This document shows positions 40,742 to 48,789 of a DNA stretch of 64,000 nt, piece by piece. The notes beneath the pieces were generated by a model, which was given only the letters and a program-made list of their open reading frames with translations, had not been told where the DNA came from and searched no databases. Origin of the DNA: Persicimonas caeni (GTDB lineage: Bacteria; Myxococcota_A; Bradymonadia; Bradymonadales; Bradymonadaceae). The stretch covers positions 6,103,074-6,167,073 of the forward strand of contig NZ_CP041186.1 in assembly GCF_006517175.1 (NCBI RefSeq), written 5' to 3'. The position numbers and the translations under genes are program-made. Each line of letters opens with the position of its first letter. Position 1 is the first letter of the stretch.

Positions 40742-42091
40742 TTACAATCCCGGCGGTCGCTTGATGATCACGTAGTTCAAGCACATCTCGTCGTAGGTTC
40801 CCTCGCCCCAGGTCACGTCGCGCGGGGTGCGCCCGTCGGGTTGGTTCTCGGGGGAGTTGTCGAACTTGCACGTCAGGGTGACGCGCGAGCTGCCCGGAAT
40901 GCGGACGGGGTCCTTGTAGAGGTAGAAGCCTTGCCAGTCGAAATCCCACTCGGGGATGTCGACCAGGCAGGTGTCTTGGCCGTCCTTGGTGTATTTGACG
41001 TCGATGCTCTTGCCGAGCAGGTGCATGTGGGGGACCACGCCGTACAGGTCGATGGGGATGGGCAGGTCGATGGAGACGGTCTCGACGGCCTCGGCGTTGC
41101 CGGCGGCGATATTCAGGTTGGTCTGGGCGAGCGGCAGCATGGCCAGCTCGACGTCGGGCGTGCCGTCGGTGTAGTGCAGCTCGACGGTGGTGCGGTCGGT
41201 GCCGCCCGGGTCGTTGAGCATGTTGTAGTGGACCTGCATGACGAGCTTCGAGCCCTGCTCGATGCGGATGCCCTTGTCGGCGCCGAAGTCGAGCGGCACG
41301 GTGCCCGGCACCCAGCCGCCGAGCAGCGTGGGCTCACTCAGGCGCGGGCCGCCGAAGCAGGTGTAGCCAGGCGAGCTGGTGTCCTCGTCTTCGAGCTCCT
41401 GGATGCGCGAGGCCTCGTCGGGTCCGGCGGAGTAGAGGAGTACGTGGTGGACGATGGAGTCATTGCCCGGGATCGACTCGAAGGCGCGCAAAAAGCGGTC
41501 TTGGTCGAGCTGCGGGTCGATGACGAAGCAGTGGTAGTCGTCGATGCCGCCTTCGGGCGGGTTGCCCACGTAGTCGAAGCCGGGGTCGGCCACGAAGTCG
41601 GGCTCGCCCAACTCGACGGTGTCTACCTGGCCGCTGGCGGCGTTGGCCGGGTCGCCCTCGGGGGCGCCGGTGTCGGCCCACTCGCGAATCTTGGCGATCT
41701 CGTCGGCGGTGACCGCGCGGGTGTGCTGGAACTCGCCGCAGCCCTCCTGGGGCGGCCAGGGCGGCATGCTGCCGCTCTCGACGGCGGTGGCCAGCCCGCC
41801 GGCGACCGGCTTGGCGGCTTCGTAGGAGTCGAGCACGAACGGGGCGATGCCCCCTTCGGTGTGACAGCTCACACAGTTCGATTCGAGGATCGGTTTGATG
41901 TGCTGGTAGTAGGTCACCGGACCCTGCGCGGCGTCCTCGTCGGAGCCGCCGGTGTCCTCTTCGACGCTGCCCGTGTCCGTCTCGGGCTGTTCGCCGATCT
42001 TCCCGCTGCCTCCGCCGTTATCCGACGAACAGCCCGCCACGCTCAACACACCCGCCAGACAGAGCACCATCCATCGATTCTTTGCAGCCAT
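40742..42091 (-). CDS. Copper type II monooxygenase (PHM-like) lipoprotein
   Basis: Exported lipoprotein of 449 residues with lipobox SVAGC (Cys21), acidic linker, one CxxCH site (CVSCHTEG, 73-77) resembling a cytochrome c haem-attachment motif, and a C-terminal domain like peptidylglycine alpha-hydroxylating monooxygenase (PHM). All copper ligands known from PHM have counterparts: IVHHVLLY (His-His), VMQVHYNM (third His of CuH), VVPHMHLLGKS (His-x-His of CuM) and TYDEMCLNY (Met of CuM). In animals PHM hydroxylates peptide glycines with ascorbate; bacterial homologues have unknown substrates. The CxxCH domain could supply electrons instead of ascorbate (inference). GGAGG lies 8 bp before ATG 42091. 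Followed upstream by a repeat region. Confidence 0.88.
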   Translation of the reverse strand: MAAKNRWMVLCLAGVLSVAGCSSDNGGGSGKIGEQPETDTGSVEEDTGGSDEDAAQGPVTYYQHIKPILESNCVSCHTEGGIAPFVLDSYEAAKPVAGGLATAVESGSMPPWPPQEGCGEFQHTRAVTADEIAKIREWADTGAPEGDPANAASGQVDTVELGEPDFVADPGFDYVGNPPEGGIDDYHCFVIDPQLDQDRFLRAFESIPGNDSIVHHVLLYSAGPDEASRIQELEDEDTSSPGYTCFGGPRLSEPTLLGGWVPGTVPLDFGADKGIRIEQGSKLVMQVHYNMLNDPGGTDRTTVELHYTDGTPDVELAMLPLAQTNLNIAAGNAEAVETVSIDLPIPIDLYGVVPHMHLLGKSIDVKYTKDGQDTCLVDIPEWDFDWQGFYLYKDPVRIPGSSRVTLTCKFDNSPENQPDGRTPRDVTWGEGTYDEMCLNYVIIKRPPGL

Positions 42092-42159
42092 TCTCGCCTC
42101 CGCTCGAGTTAGGAATGGCTGCAGGATATTGCCAAAGGCGCGGGTTTGCAAAGGCGGGC

Positions 42160-42720
42160 GTAAACGGCGCGTTTGGCGCGAAATCAGCCTTTTCCAGGCG
42201 GAAAAGCCTCGTTTCGCGCCAAATCGGCCTTTTCCGCGCGGAAAAGGCCCATCCCGCGCCAGAGCGAGGTACCCGTCGGTGGAAAAGGCCGATTTCGCAC
42301 GGGACGAGGCTGTACGTTGGCGGAAAAGGCCGATTTCGCACGGGACGGGGCTGAACGTCAGTGGAAAAGGCCGATTTCGCACGGGACGAGGCCGTTCGTA
42401 GGCGGAAAAGGCCGATTTCGCACGGGACGAGGCTGTACGTCGGCGGAAAAGCCTGCTCCGGCGCGAAACGAGCGTTTTCCGGCGCCGGGAGGCCGTCGAG
42501 CTGCTCGGAGCGGGCATTTCCGGTTCGAAGCCGCCTGCTCCGGCGCGAAACGAGCGTTTTCCGGCGCCGGGAGGCCGTCGAGCTGCTCGGAGCGGGCTTT
42601 TCCGGTTCGAAGCCGCCTGCTCCGGCGCGAAACGAGCGTTTTCCGGCGCCGGGAGGCCGTCGAGCTGCTCGGAGCGGGCATTTCCGCCCGAAGAAAGCCT
42701 CGCCCGACGCCGGTCGGCCT
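42160..42720. repeat. Tandem 41-bp and 82-bp palindrome-rich repeats
   Basis: The 631-bp gap between two minus-strand lipoprotein genes is filled with repeats. Around 42281-42445 are four 41-bp units beginning GGAAAAGGCCGATTTCGCAC; around 42446-42690 are three 82-bp units (2 x 41) containing CCTGCTCCGGCGCGAAACGA and GGCGCCGGGAGGCCGTCGAG. A perfect 24-nt palindrome built from GGCCTTTTCCGC and its complement lies at about 42222-42245. Open frames across the region on both strands (RPISHGTRL, FRRREAVELLG) reflect the repeat and are not supported as genes. Confidence 0.85.
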
Positions 42721-42722
42721 TC

Positions 42723-44432
42723 TTACCTCGGAATCCCGAAGTTCTGCGTCCAGAAGTAGCCGTACCGGTTGTTGTCCAGGTACACGTAGCCAACGCCAAG
42801 CTCGGTGAAGCCGCTCATGATGTTGCGGCAGTGGCCGTCGGAGTTCATCCAGCCGACCATCGCCGAGATCGGGTCGCGGTAACCGGCGGCGATATTCTCG
42901 CCGATGCTGCGCCAGGGGTAGCCGGTGGCGTTGATGCGGTCGGACATCGAGTCGCCGTTGGCGCTGGTGTGGCTGAAGTAGTCCTGCACGGCCATGTCGA
43001 GGCTGTGGCAGCGGGCGGCCTCGCGCAGTTGCGGGTCGGCCGTCAGGGCCGGCTGCGGCGAGTAGTAGGTGGCGCCGCACGAGGCGCCGGCGGCGCGCTC
43101 GGCGTTAGTCAGCTGCAAGATCTGGTCTTCGTAGGCGACCCAGTCGGTCGGCCAGGTCGACGCGTCGCGACAGTCGAGGGCGGTGCTTCCTCCGCCACTC
43201 GACGAGCCGCCGCCCGTCGAACCGGTGTCGGGAGAGCTGCCCGCGTCGTAACTTCCGGTGTCGTAACTACCAGCGTCGTAACTGCCGGTGTCGGCTTCGC
43301 CGGCGTCGTAACTCCCTGCATCTTGGCTACCCGAGTCTTGGCTACCCGCGTCGTAGCCTCCACCACTCCAGCCGCCGGTGTTCGACGAGCTCCCGCTAGG
43401 GATGCCGAAGTTCTGCGTCCAGTAGTGGCCGTACCCGCCGGAGCCGCCGTTGTAGTAGCCCACGCCGAGCTCGGTGAACCCGCTCATGATGTTGCGACAG
43501 TGACCCGAGGAGTTCATCCAGCCAGTCATCGCCGAGCTGGGGGTGCGGTAGCCGGCGGCGATATTCTCGCCGATGCTGCGCCAGGGGTAGCCGGTGGCGT
43601 TGATACGGTCGGACATCGAGTCGCCGTTGGCGCTCGTATGGCTGAAGTAGTTCTGGATGGCCATGTCCATGCTATGGCAGCGCGCGGCCTCGCGCAGTTG
43701 CGGGTCGGCGGTCAGGGCCGGCTGCGGGGAGTAGAAGCTTCCGCCGCAGCTCGCCCCGGCGGCGCGCTCGGCGTTGGTCATCTGCAGGATCTGGTCTTCG
43801 AGCTGCACCCACGCGGACGGCCAGGTCGAGGCGTCGCGACAGTCGATGACGGTGCCTCCACCGCCGGAGCCCGCGTCGGGTTGACTTGGGTCGGGCTGGC
43901 TGGTGTCGGGCTGGCTCGTATCGGGCTCGCCGGCGTCCCATCCGCCTGTGTCAGGCGTCGAACCTGCGTCGGGCGTCGAGCCTGTGTCGGGTTGTTGGGG
44001 CGGCTCGGGCGTGTCGTCAACAGGCTCGTCGTCCTGCTCGGGCGCGTCGTTTGTGGGTTGGTCGTCTTCGGCAGGCGGCTCTTCAGCAGGCTCGTCGCCC
44101 GTGCCCGCGTCGTCGATGGGCGTCGGCTCGTAGGTTCCGGAATCGCTAGGATCGGATTCGTCGCTATCTGGGGCGGGCTCGCCGGCGTCGCGCTCGACCG
44201 GCTCGAAATAGGCGGGGCCGTCGTCCGGTGTGACCGTCGGCGGGGCAAAGCTCGGCGAATCTTCCTGTTCAGAATGATCGTCGCTGTGCGATTCGACACC
44301 GGCGTCGCCCGAGCCTTGGCTAGGGGGCGCGATGTCGTCGCCGCAGGCGACCAGGCTAAATGATGCGATCAGAACGAGGGCGTGGACTGCAAAGCGGGCG
44401 CGGCGTCGGGCCGCAGGTACTGCGAACGTCAT
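42723..44432 (-). CDS. Lipoprotein with two CAP/SCP domains and DTGS linkers
   Basis: 569-residue secreted lipoprotein. Start ATG 44432 follows GGAGAAG; lipobox SLVAC. An acidic, Pro/Asp-rich region of about 180 residues (DTGSTPDAGSTPDTG) leads to the first CAP domain, a second repetitive linker (DAGSQDSGSQDAGSYDAG) and a second CAP domain ending the protein. Each CAP domain has CHSMDMAIQNYFSHTSANG or its near copy, SIGENIAAGYR and SSGHCRNIMSGFTELGVGY, including the His, Glu, Glu and His of the CAP cavity. The two domains are almost identical, also at DNA level (about 42900-43160 versus 43560-43820), so the duplication is recent or kept alike by gene conversion. The function of bacterial CAP proteins is mostly unknown. 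Confidence 0.9.
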   Translation of the reverse strand: MTFAVPAARRRARFAVHALVLIASFSLVACGDDIAPPSQGSGDAGVESHSDDHSEQEDSPSFAPPTVTPDDGPAYFEPVERDAGEPAPDSDESDPSDSGTYEPTPIDDAGTGDEPAEEPPAEDDQPTNDAPEQDDEPVDDTPEPPQQPDTGSTPDAGSTPDTGGWDAGEPDTSQPDTSQPDPSQPDAGSGGGGTVIDCRDASTWPSAWVQLEDQILQMTNAERAAGASCGGSFYSPQPALTADPQLREAARCHSMDMAIQNYFSHTSANGDSMSDRINATGYPWRSIGENIAAGYRTPSSAMTGWMNSSGHCRNIMSGFTELGVGYYNGGSGGYGHYWTQNFGIPSGSSSNTGGWSGGGYDAGSQDSGSQDAGSYDAGEADTGSYDAGSYDTGSYDAGSSPDTGSTGGGSSSGGGSTALDCRDASTWPTDWVAYEDQILQLTNAERAAGASCGATYYSPQPALTADPQLREAARCHSLDMAVQDYFSHTSANGDSMSDRINATGYPWRSIGENIAAGYRDPISAMVGWMNSDGHCRNIMSGFTELGVGYVYLDNNRYGYFWTQNFGIPR

Positions 44433-44549
44433 CAGGTACTTCTCCAAAGATGTCCGTCGAGAGAACTCGTTGTCTTTAGAGAGGTTAGGAGGCTGGTTTG
44501 GGTTGATCAACCCCCTGAAAAGCCACCGTTTTTTCTTGATCGCCTGAGC

Positions 44550-45554
44550 CTAAGAGCCCGCAAAGGCCTCAAAGGATTCGACAACTTTTTCGATATCCGA
44601 GCGCGCGAGATCGCGGTGGGTCACCAACCGCAAAACGGGGCCGCGCACGTAGATTTGGACGCCTCGCTCGAGCATGAAGTCGGCGATCTCATCTTGGGCG
44701 CGAGCGTCGATGGTGACGAAGAGCGTGTTGGTGTGCGGGCCGTCGACTTCGAAGCCGGCGCGTGTGAGGCCGTCGGCCAGCAGACGCGCGTGCTCGTGGT
44801 CGTCGGCCAGCGAGTCGACGTGGTCGCGCAGGGCGATGATACCGGCCGCGGCGAGCACGCCGGCTTGCCGCCAACCGCCGCCCAACACTTTGCGCCAGCG
44901 ACGGGCGCGCTCGATGAAGTCGGCCGGTCCACACAGCACCGAGCCGACCGGCGCGCCCAATCCCTTCGACAAGCAGATCGACACGGTGTCGAAGGGCCGG
45001 GCGAGTTCGCCGGCGCCGACGCCCAGGGCAACGGCGGCGTTGAACAGGCGCGCGCCGTCGAGGTGGAAGGCGAGCCCGTGGCGGGCGACGACGTCGGCGA
45101 CCTCGTCGACGTACTCGGGCCCGATGACCTTGCCGCCGATGGTGTTCTCCAGGCAGACGAGCCGCGTCTTGGCGAAGACGAGCGCGTCGGGTTTGATGGC
45201 GGCCTCGATCTTATCGACCGGAATCGAACCATCGGGCGCGTTCTCGATAGGCTGGGGCTGCACGCTGCCGAGCACCGCCGCGCCGCCGCCTTCGTAGCGG
45301 TAGGTGTGCGCGTTTTGGCCCACGATATACTCGTCGCCACGCCCGCAGTGGGTCATGATGGCGCACAGGTTGCTCATCGTGCCGCTGGCCACGAAGAGCG
45401 CCGCCTCTTTGCCGAGGGTGTCGGCGGCGAGCGCTTCGAGCTCGTGGACGGTGGGGTCGTCGCCGAAGACGTCGTCGCCGACGGGCGCTTCGGCCATGGC
45501 GCGGCGCATTTCGGGGGTGGGGCGGGTGACGGTGTCGCTTCGCAGATCGATCAT
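44550..45554 (-). CDS. ltaE: Low-specificity L-threonine aldolase
   Basis: PLP-dependent aldolase of 334 residues, full length for the family, cleaving threonine/allo-threonine to glycine and acetaldehyde. [20 protein letters not shown] and [15 protein letters not shown] are diagnostic at the N-terminus; PLP is held by Lys197 in [16 protein letters not shown]; the [16 protein letters not shown] segment carries the Asp that contacts the pyridine ring. The start ATG 45554 lies one base after the stop of the GST-like gene, so translation is probably coupled; the longer in-frame extension upstream is a shadow of that gene. Confidence 0.95.
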   Translation of the reverse strand: MIDLRSDTVTRPTPEMRRAMAEAPVGDDVFGDDPTVHELEALAADTLGKEAALFVASGTMSNLCAIMTHCGRGDEYIVGQNAHTYRYEGGGAAVLGSVQPQPIENAPDGSIPVDKIEAAIKPDALVFAKTRLVCLENTIGGKVIGPEYVDEVADVVARHGLAFHLDGARLFNAAVALGVGAGELARPFDTVSICLSKGLGAPVGSVLCGPADFIERARRWRKVLGGGWRQAGVLAAAGIIALRDHVDSLADDHEHARLLADGLTRAGFEVDGPHTNTLFVTIDARAQDEIADFMLERGVQIYVRGPVLRLVTHRDLARSDIEKVVESFEAFAGS

Positions 45555-45555
45555 C

Positions 45556-46260
45556 TTAGGTCCAGTACAGGTCGTCGATACGTTGGGAGTGGGCGACGAG
45601 GTTGTCGTGGGATTGGACCGCCTCTTTGAGTCGGTCGTCGATGGGGGCGGCGAGGATGCCCGAGAAGAACGAGTGGACCATGGCGTCGGTCGTCGAGGGC
45701 TCGCCGAAGAACCAGTCGTTGTCGCCGAGGACGCTGGCCACGGCGCCGACGTCGGCGCAGCCGATGTCGAAGATCTCCTTCTTGGGCAGCCGCCCGATGC
45801 CTTGCTGGTGGGTCTGCTTGGCGACCCTGCGGCGAAGTAGCGCGGGGACCACCGTGCCGACGACCGGTGGGAGGTGGCCGAAGAACGCCTCACGGGTGAC
45901 CTCCCAGTTTTCGATCCAACGCTGCCAGATCATCACGAAGTAGAGGCTGTTCTCGAGCGTGCGCTGCAGCATGTGGGCCGTGGCGCGCTGCGCGTCGCTC
46001 AGGTGGGCGTCGAGTTCGACGCCGTGCTCACGGGTGAGCGTCTCGATGATGAAGCTGCTGTCCTCGAGGTAGCTCCCGTCGGGCCGGTCGATATAGGGCG
46101 CCTTGCCGGTCGACGACTTGGGCGGGCCTTTCAAGTAGGTGACTCGGTGGGGGACGTCGCTCATGCGCAGCCACGTCAGGAGCTTGAGGCAAAACGGGCT
46201 GGCGCTGGCAGTGCCCCAGGCGCCGCCGAGGCTGTAGACGTTGACTTCTTGTTGGCTCAC
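45556..46260 (-). CDS. Glutathione S-transferase-like protein (FAXC/metaxin type)
   Basis: 234 residues from GTG 46260; TTG 46296 would add 12 residues and neither start has a strong ribosome-binding site. The N-terminal thioredoxin-like part has the pattern [19 protein letters not shown], then [19 protein letters not shown], where Glu-Asp-Ser is the usual glutathione-contact turn. The C-terminal part is all helical ([40 protein letters not shown]). This combination matches the FAXC/metaxin-like GST group, common in deltaproteobacteria. Enzymatic activity is unproven. It is the first gene of a two-gene operon with threonine aldolase, one base apart. Divergent from the MORN lipoprotein gene. 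Confidence 0.85.
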   Translation of the reverse strand: MSQQEVNVYSLGGAWGTASASPFCLKLLTWLRMSDVPHRVTYLKGPPKSSTGKAPYIDRPDGSYLEDSSFIIETLTREHGVELDAHLSDAQRATAHMLQRTLENSLYFVMIWQRWIENWEVTREAFFGHLPPVVGTVVPALLRRRVAKQTHQQGIGRLPKKEIFDIGCADVGAVASVLGDNDWFFGEPSTTDAMVHSFFSGILAAPIDDRLKEAVQSHDNLVAHSQRIDDLYWT

Positions 46261-46394
46261 GGTCTGTCCGGGGAGCGGTGGTGGAGTGGCCCGCAATCGT
46301 AGGCTGCGGGGAGTCTATTGATTTTGTCGGCCCGATGATACATTAGCTGCCCGTCACGCCAAGTTTGTAGAGTGCCGTCGCCTCGAGGTCAGAA

Positions 46395-47603
46395 ATGAGA
46401 CGTCTGTCGGTCTTGTCGGTTGCCGTTCTGTTGGTGAGTCTTCTCCTTCCCGCCTGTGTGCTCAATGGGACGCACACGTCCGAGCATTTCGGGTATACCG
46501 ACGTGGACGGTGAGACGCGCCGCACGTCGGGCAAAATGACATGCGACTATGTCAACGGCGTGCCGCACGGAAAATGTGTCGTGGAGTTGCGCAGCGGCGT
46601 CACCGGCAAAGGCACGGTCGAAAGGGGCCTGGCCGACGGCGAGTGGGTCTGGACCGACGAGAATGGCGAGTTGATGGCGAAGGGCAGCTTCGTCGACGAC
46701 AAGCCCCACGGGATGTGGGTCTATCGCAACCGGCGACTCAAAATTGGCTTTACGAGCCGCGAGTTCGCCGAGGCCGAGGGCGGTTGGAACAACGGCAAAC
46801 GCTCGGGAACCTGGACGTTCGTGCGCACCAACGGCGAGCGTATCGTGGCCAACTACACCCAAGGGGAGCTCGATGGACGCTACGAAGCCTACTATGCCTC
46901 CGGCCAACTCGAGCGAGCGGGCGACTATGAGGCCGGTGACAAGGTGGGCGTGTGGAAAGCGTTCTTCCCAGACGGAAGCCTGCAGACGCTGACCGATCGA
47001 GACGCCAAAAAGTTCGAGCGTTGGACACGTCCAGGGTATCGGCGAATCGAAGGCACCATCTATCCTTCGCCGCGCACGGTCAGCCTGAAGAGTTACAAGG
47101 AGTGGAACAAGCACTTGCCGCTGGTTCGCACGGTCGTCAAACGAGAGAAGGGACCGTGGCGCTACGGACCGAAGATCGACCGGCAGGGTCGCGAGATCGC
47201 TGCGTGGGGTGAGCCGTGTCCCGAGGGCACTAACCTTGTCGGCGCCCTGGGTGACGAGCTCGAGCAGTGGTGTCAGCTTCCGGCTGAAGATGGCCTCCAC
47301 AAAAAGCACGGGCCGCACTGGATCTGGAGCACGATGAACGGGCGGGTCATCTCCAAAGGAAACTACAAAAATGGCGAGCGCCACGGTACCTGGAAGACGT
47401 TTTGGCCCACCGGCGGCCGGTGGGAGGTCGCCGAGTATGTGGGCGGCGAGAAGCACGGGCGCTACCGAGAATACGAGTCGGACGGGCGTTTGAAGCGTCA
47501 GGGCGATTTCAAACGGGGCAAACGCCACGGCGAGTGGCTCTACTACAACGCCGCCGGTCAGTTGGAGAAGAAGGTCGAATGGGCAAACGGGAAGAAGCGA
47601 TGA
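46395..47603 (+). CDS. MORN-repeat lipoprotein
   Basis: 402-residue lipoprotein with lipobox LLPAC (Cys21) and about eight MORN-type units of the form G-x-x-x-G-x-W-x-x-Y/F-x-x-x-G (for example GVPHGKCVVELRSG, KPHGMWVYRN, KRSGTWTFVRTNG, ERHGTWKTFWPTGG, KRHGEWLYYNAAG). A non-MORN insert of about 90 residues lies in the middle (about 215-305). Secreted MORN proteins of this kind resemble the YwqK family, where the repeats form a beta-sheet ribbon; the function is unknown. Its last codons overlap the start of the next lipoprotein gene (ATGA), showing tight coupling and a shared role or location for the two proteins. Confidence 0.9.
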   Translation: MRRLSVLSVAVLLVSLLLPACVLNGTHTSEHFGYTDVDGETRRTSGKMTCDYVNGVPHGKCVVELRSGVTGKGTVERGLADGEWVWTDENGELMAKGSFVDDKPHGMWVYRNRRLKIGFTSREFAEAEGGWNNGKRSGTWTFVRTNGERIVANYTQGELDGRYEAYYASGQLERAGDYEAGDKVGVWKAFFPDGSLQTLTDRDAKKFERWTRPGYRRIEGTIYPSPRTVSLKSYKEWNKHLPLVRTVVKREKGPWRYGPKIDRQGREIAAWGEPCPEGTNLVGALGDELEQWCQLPAEDGLHKKHGPHWIWSTMNGRVISKGNYKNGERHGTWKTFWPTGGRWEVAEYVGGEKHGRYREYESDGRLKRQGDFKRGKRHGEWLYYNAAGQLEKKVEWANGKKR

Positions 47604-48430
47604 AGCAATGGCAGTGGGCGGCGTGGGCGCTGGCAATTTCAATGTTGGCCGGCTGCGTGAGCGATAAGGTGGTCGGCGGAGGCCAAGAAGCATCTGCGGA
47701 CGTGGCCGACACGGCGACGGATACCTCGTCGACGCAGGACGCAGCCTCCGACGCGGCGCCGAGCGACGTCTCCGATACCCGGGCCGACATCCAGCCCGAC
47801 ACCACACCGGACGTCCAACCGGACACCGTGTCTGACACCACGTCGGACACACAACCCGGCCCGGGCACCTCCATCGGTACGTTCTGGAACACCTATTACT
47901 ACCTGGCCGACGAGGCGGGCTATTCGGGCGCGGACGACACGACGCTGTACGACGATAGCTGCAATCCCATCGCCGAGGTGCCCTCGGAGTTCGCCGACGA
48001 CGCCTGCATCGAGGGGAGCGCGCGGCTCGAGGACGGCACGGTCATCAACTACCACTCACCGTGCTCGTGCGGGCCGTGCTCGTTTTGCTGGGCGGAGATG
48101 GACCCCGATACCCACCCGTGGGGCATGGGCTCGCGCGGCAATGCGCTCGAGCCGCTGGTGTCGTGGGCGGTCGACACCGATGTGATCGCGCGTGGCACGG
48201 TGGTCTATGTCGAGGAGTGGGACGGCGTCGAGATTCCGCAGATTGGCGAGCTCGGCGGGTTCACCCACGACGGGTGCTTCCGGGCCGACGACGTCGGCGG
48301 GGCGATCAACGGCAATCACTTCGACTTCTTCGCGGGCACGCCGGAGATGTGGCAGGCGCTCGAGGGCATTTATCCGACGCGGACCGACTTCGAGGTGTAC
48401 GTCGATTCGCCGCGGTGTTCGGGGGGCTGA
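47600..48430 (+). CDS. Lipoprotein with 3D (Asp-Asp-Asp) domain
   Basis: 276-residue lipoprotein: signal sequence MKQWQWAAWALAISMLAGC (Cys19), an acidic Asp/Thr/Ser linker (SDVSDTRADIQPDTTPDVQP), then a domain with the 3D signature found in MltA-type lytic transglycosylases and YabE/YocH proteins: DVIARGTVVYVEEWDGVEI and GGFTHDGCFRADDVGGAINGNHFDFF, where the three Asp are expected in the double-psi barrel. A Cys-rich loop (CSCGPCSFCW) is unusual. It probably binds or cuts peptidoglycan, but catalysis is not proven. The linker DNA contains ACCGTGTCTGACACC (about 47825), which resembles the REP family at 34.8 kb. Starts by ATGA overlap with the MORN gene. Confidence 0.85.
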   Translation: MKQWQWAAWALAISMLAGCVSDKVVGGGQEASADVADTATDTSSTQDAASDAAPSDVSDTRADIQPDTTPDVQPDTVSDTTSDTQPGPGTSIGTFWNTYYYLADEAGYSGADDTTLYDDSCNPIAEVPSEFADDACIEGSARLEDGTVINYHSPCSCGPCSFCWAEMDPDTHPWGMGSRGNALEPLVSWAVDTDVIARGTVVYVEEWDGVEIPQIGELGGFTHDGCFRADDVGGAINGNHFDFFAGTPEMWQALEGIYPTRTDFEVYVDSPRCSGG

Positions 48431-48517
48431 GGCGCTGATTCGCTGATTTGCTGAACGCTGAGGCGCTGAAGCGCGGAAGCACCGAACGCTGGGGCGCTGA
48501 AGATTCATCTGAAGTTC

Positions 48518-48780
48518 GCCTTGCAAGGCAGACACGCATGCTAAATGGGGCGCCCTGAACAGCGGGCGATAAGGACATAGGGGTTGCGTGGCGCAGCGTT
48601 TGGGTTGCTGCAGCCGGCCATGGCGCGCCTTCAAAAACCCGGGCGTGGCGACTCGCAGCCCTCATGTCCTCCGAGCGCGTTTTTCAGCGCGCCCTATGTA
48701 GATGGCGTCACTCTTCTGCAAGGCGTTCGCTTCGGGTCGTTTCTTCTGAGAGGTGCACCTTGCAGGGCAGACACGCCAGC
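48518..48780. repeat. 239-bp palindromic repeat, copy A plus truncated copy A2
   Basis: Copy A runs 48518-48756 and a second copy starts exactly 239 bp later (48757) but breaks off after about 24 bp, 10 bp before the PLP-enzyme stop codon. Copy A has the conserved core GGCGCAGCGTTTGGGTTGCT and inverted arms (CGATAAGGACATAGGGG against CCCTCATGTCCTCC). Copy A is more diverged than the others. The preceding 85 bp (48431-48515) is low-complexity CGCTGA-rich DNA with no gene. Confidence 0.9.
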
Positions 48781-48789
48781 GCCTCAACG

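Noticed and set aside
42831-44363. 510-codon plus-strand frame over the double-CAP gene
   Set aside because: Antisense shadow; the minus strand encodes a lipoprotein with signal sequence and two CAP domains.
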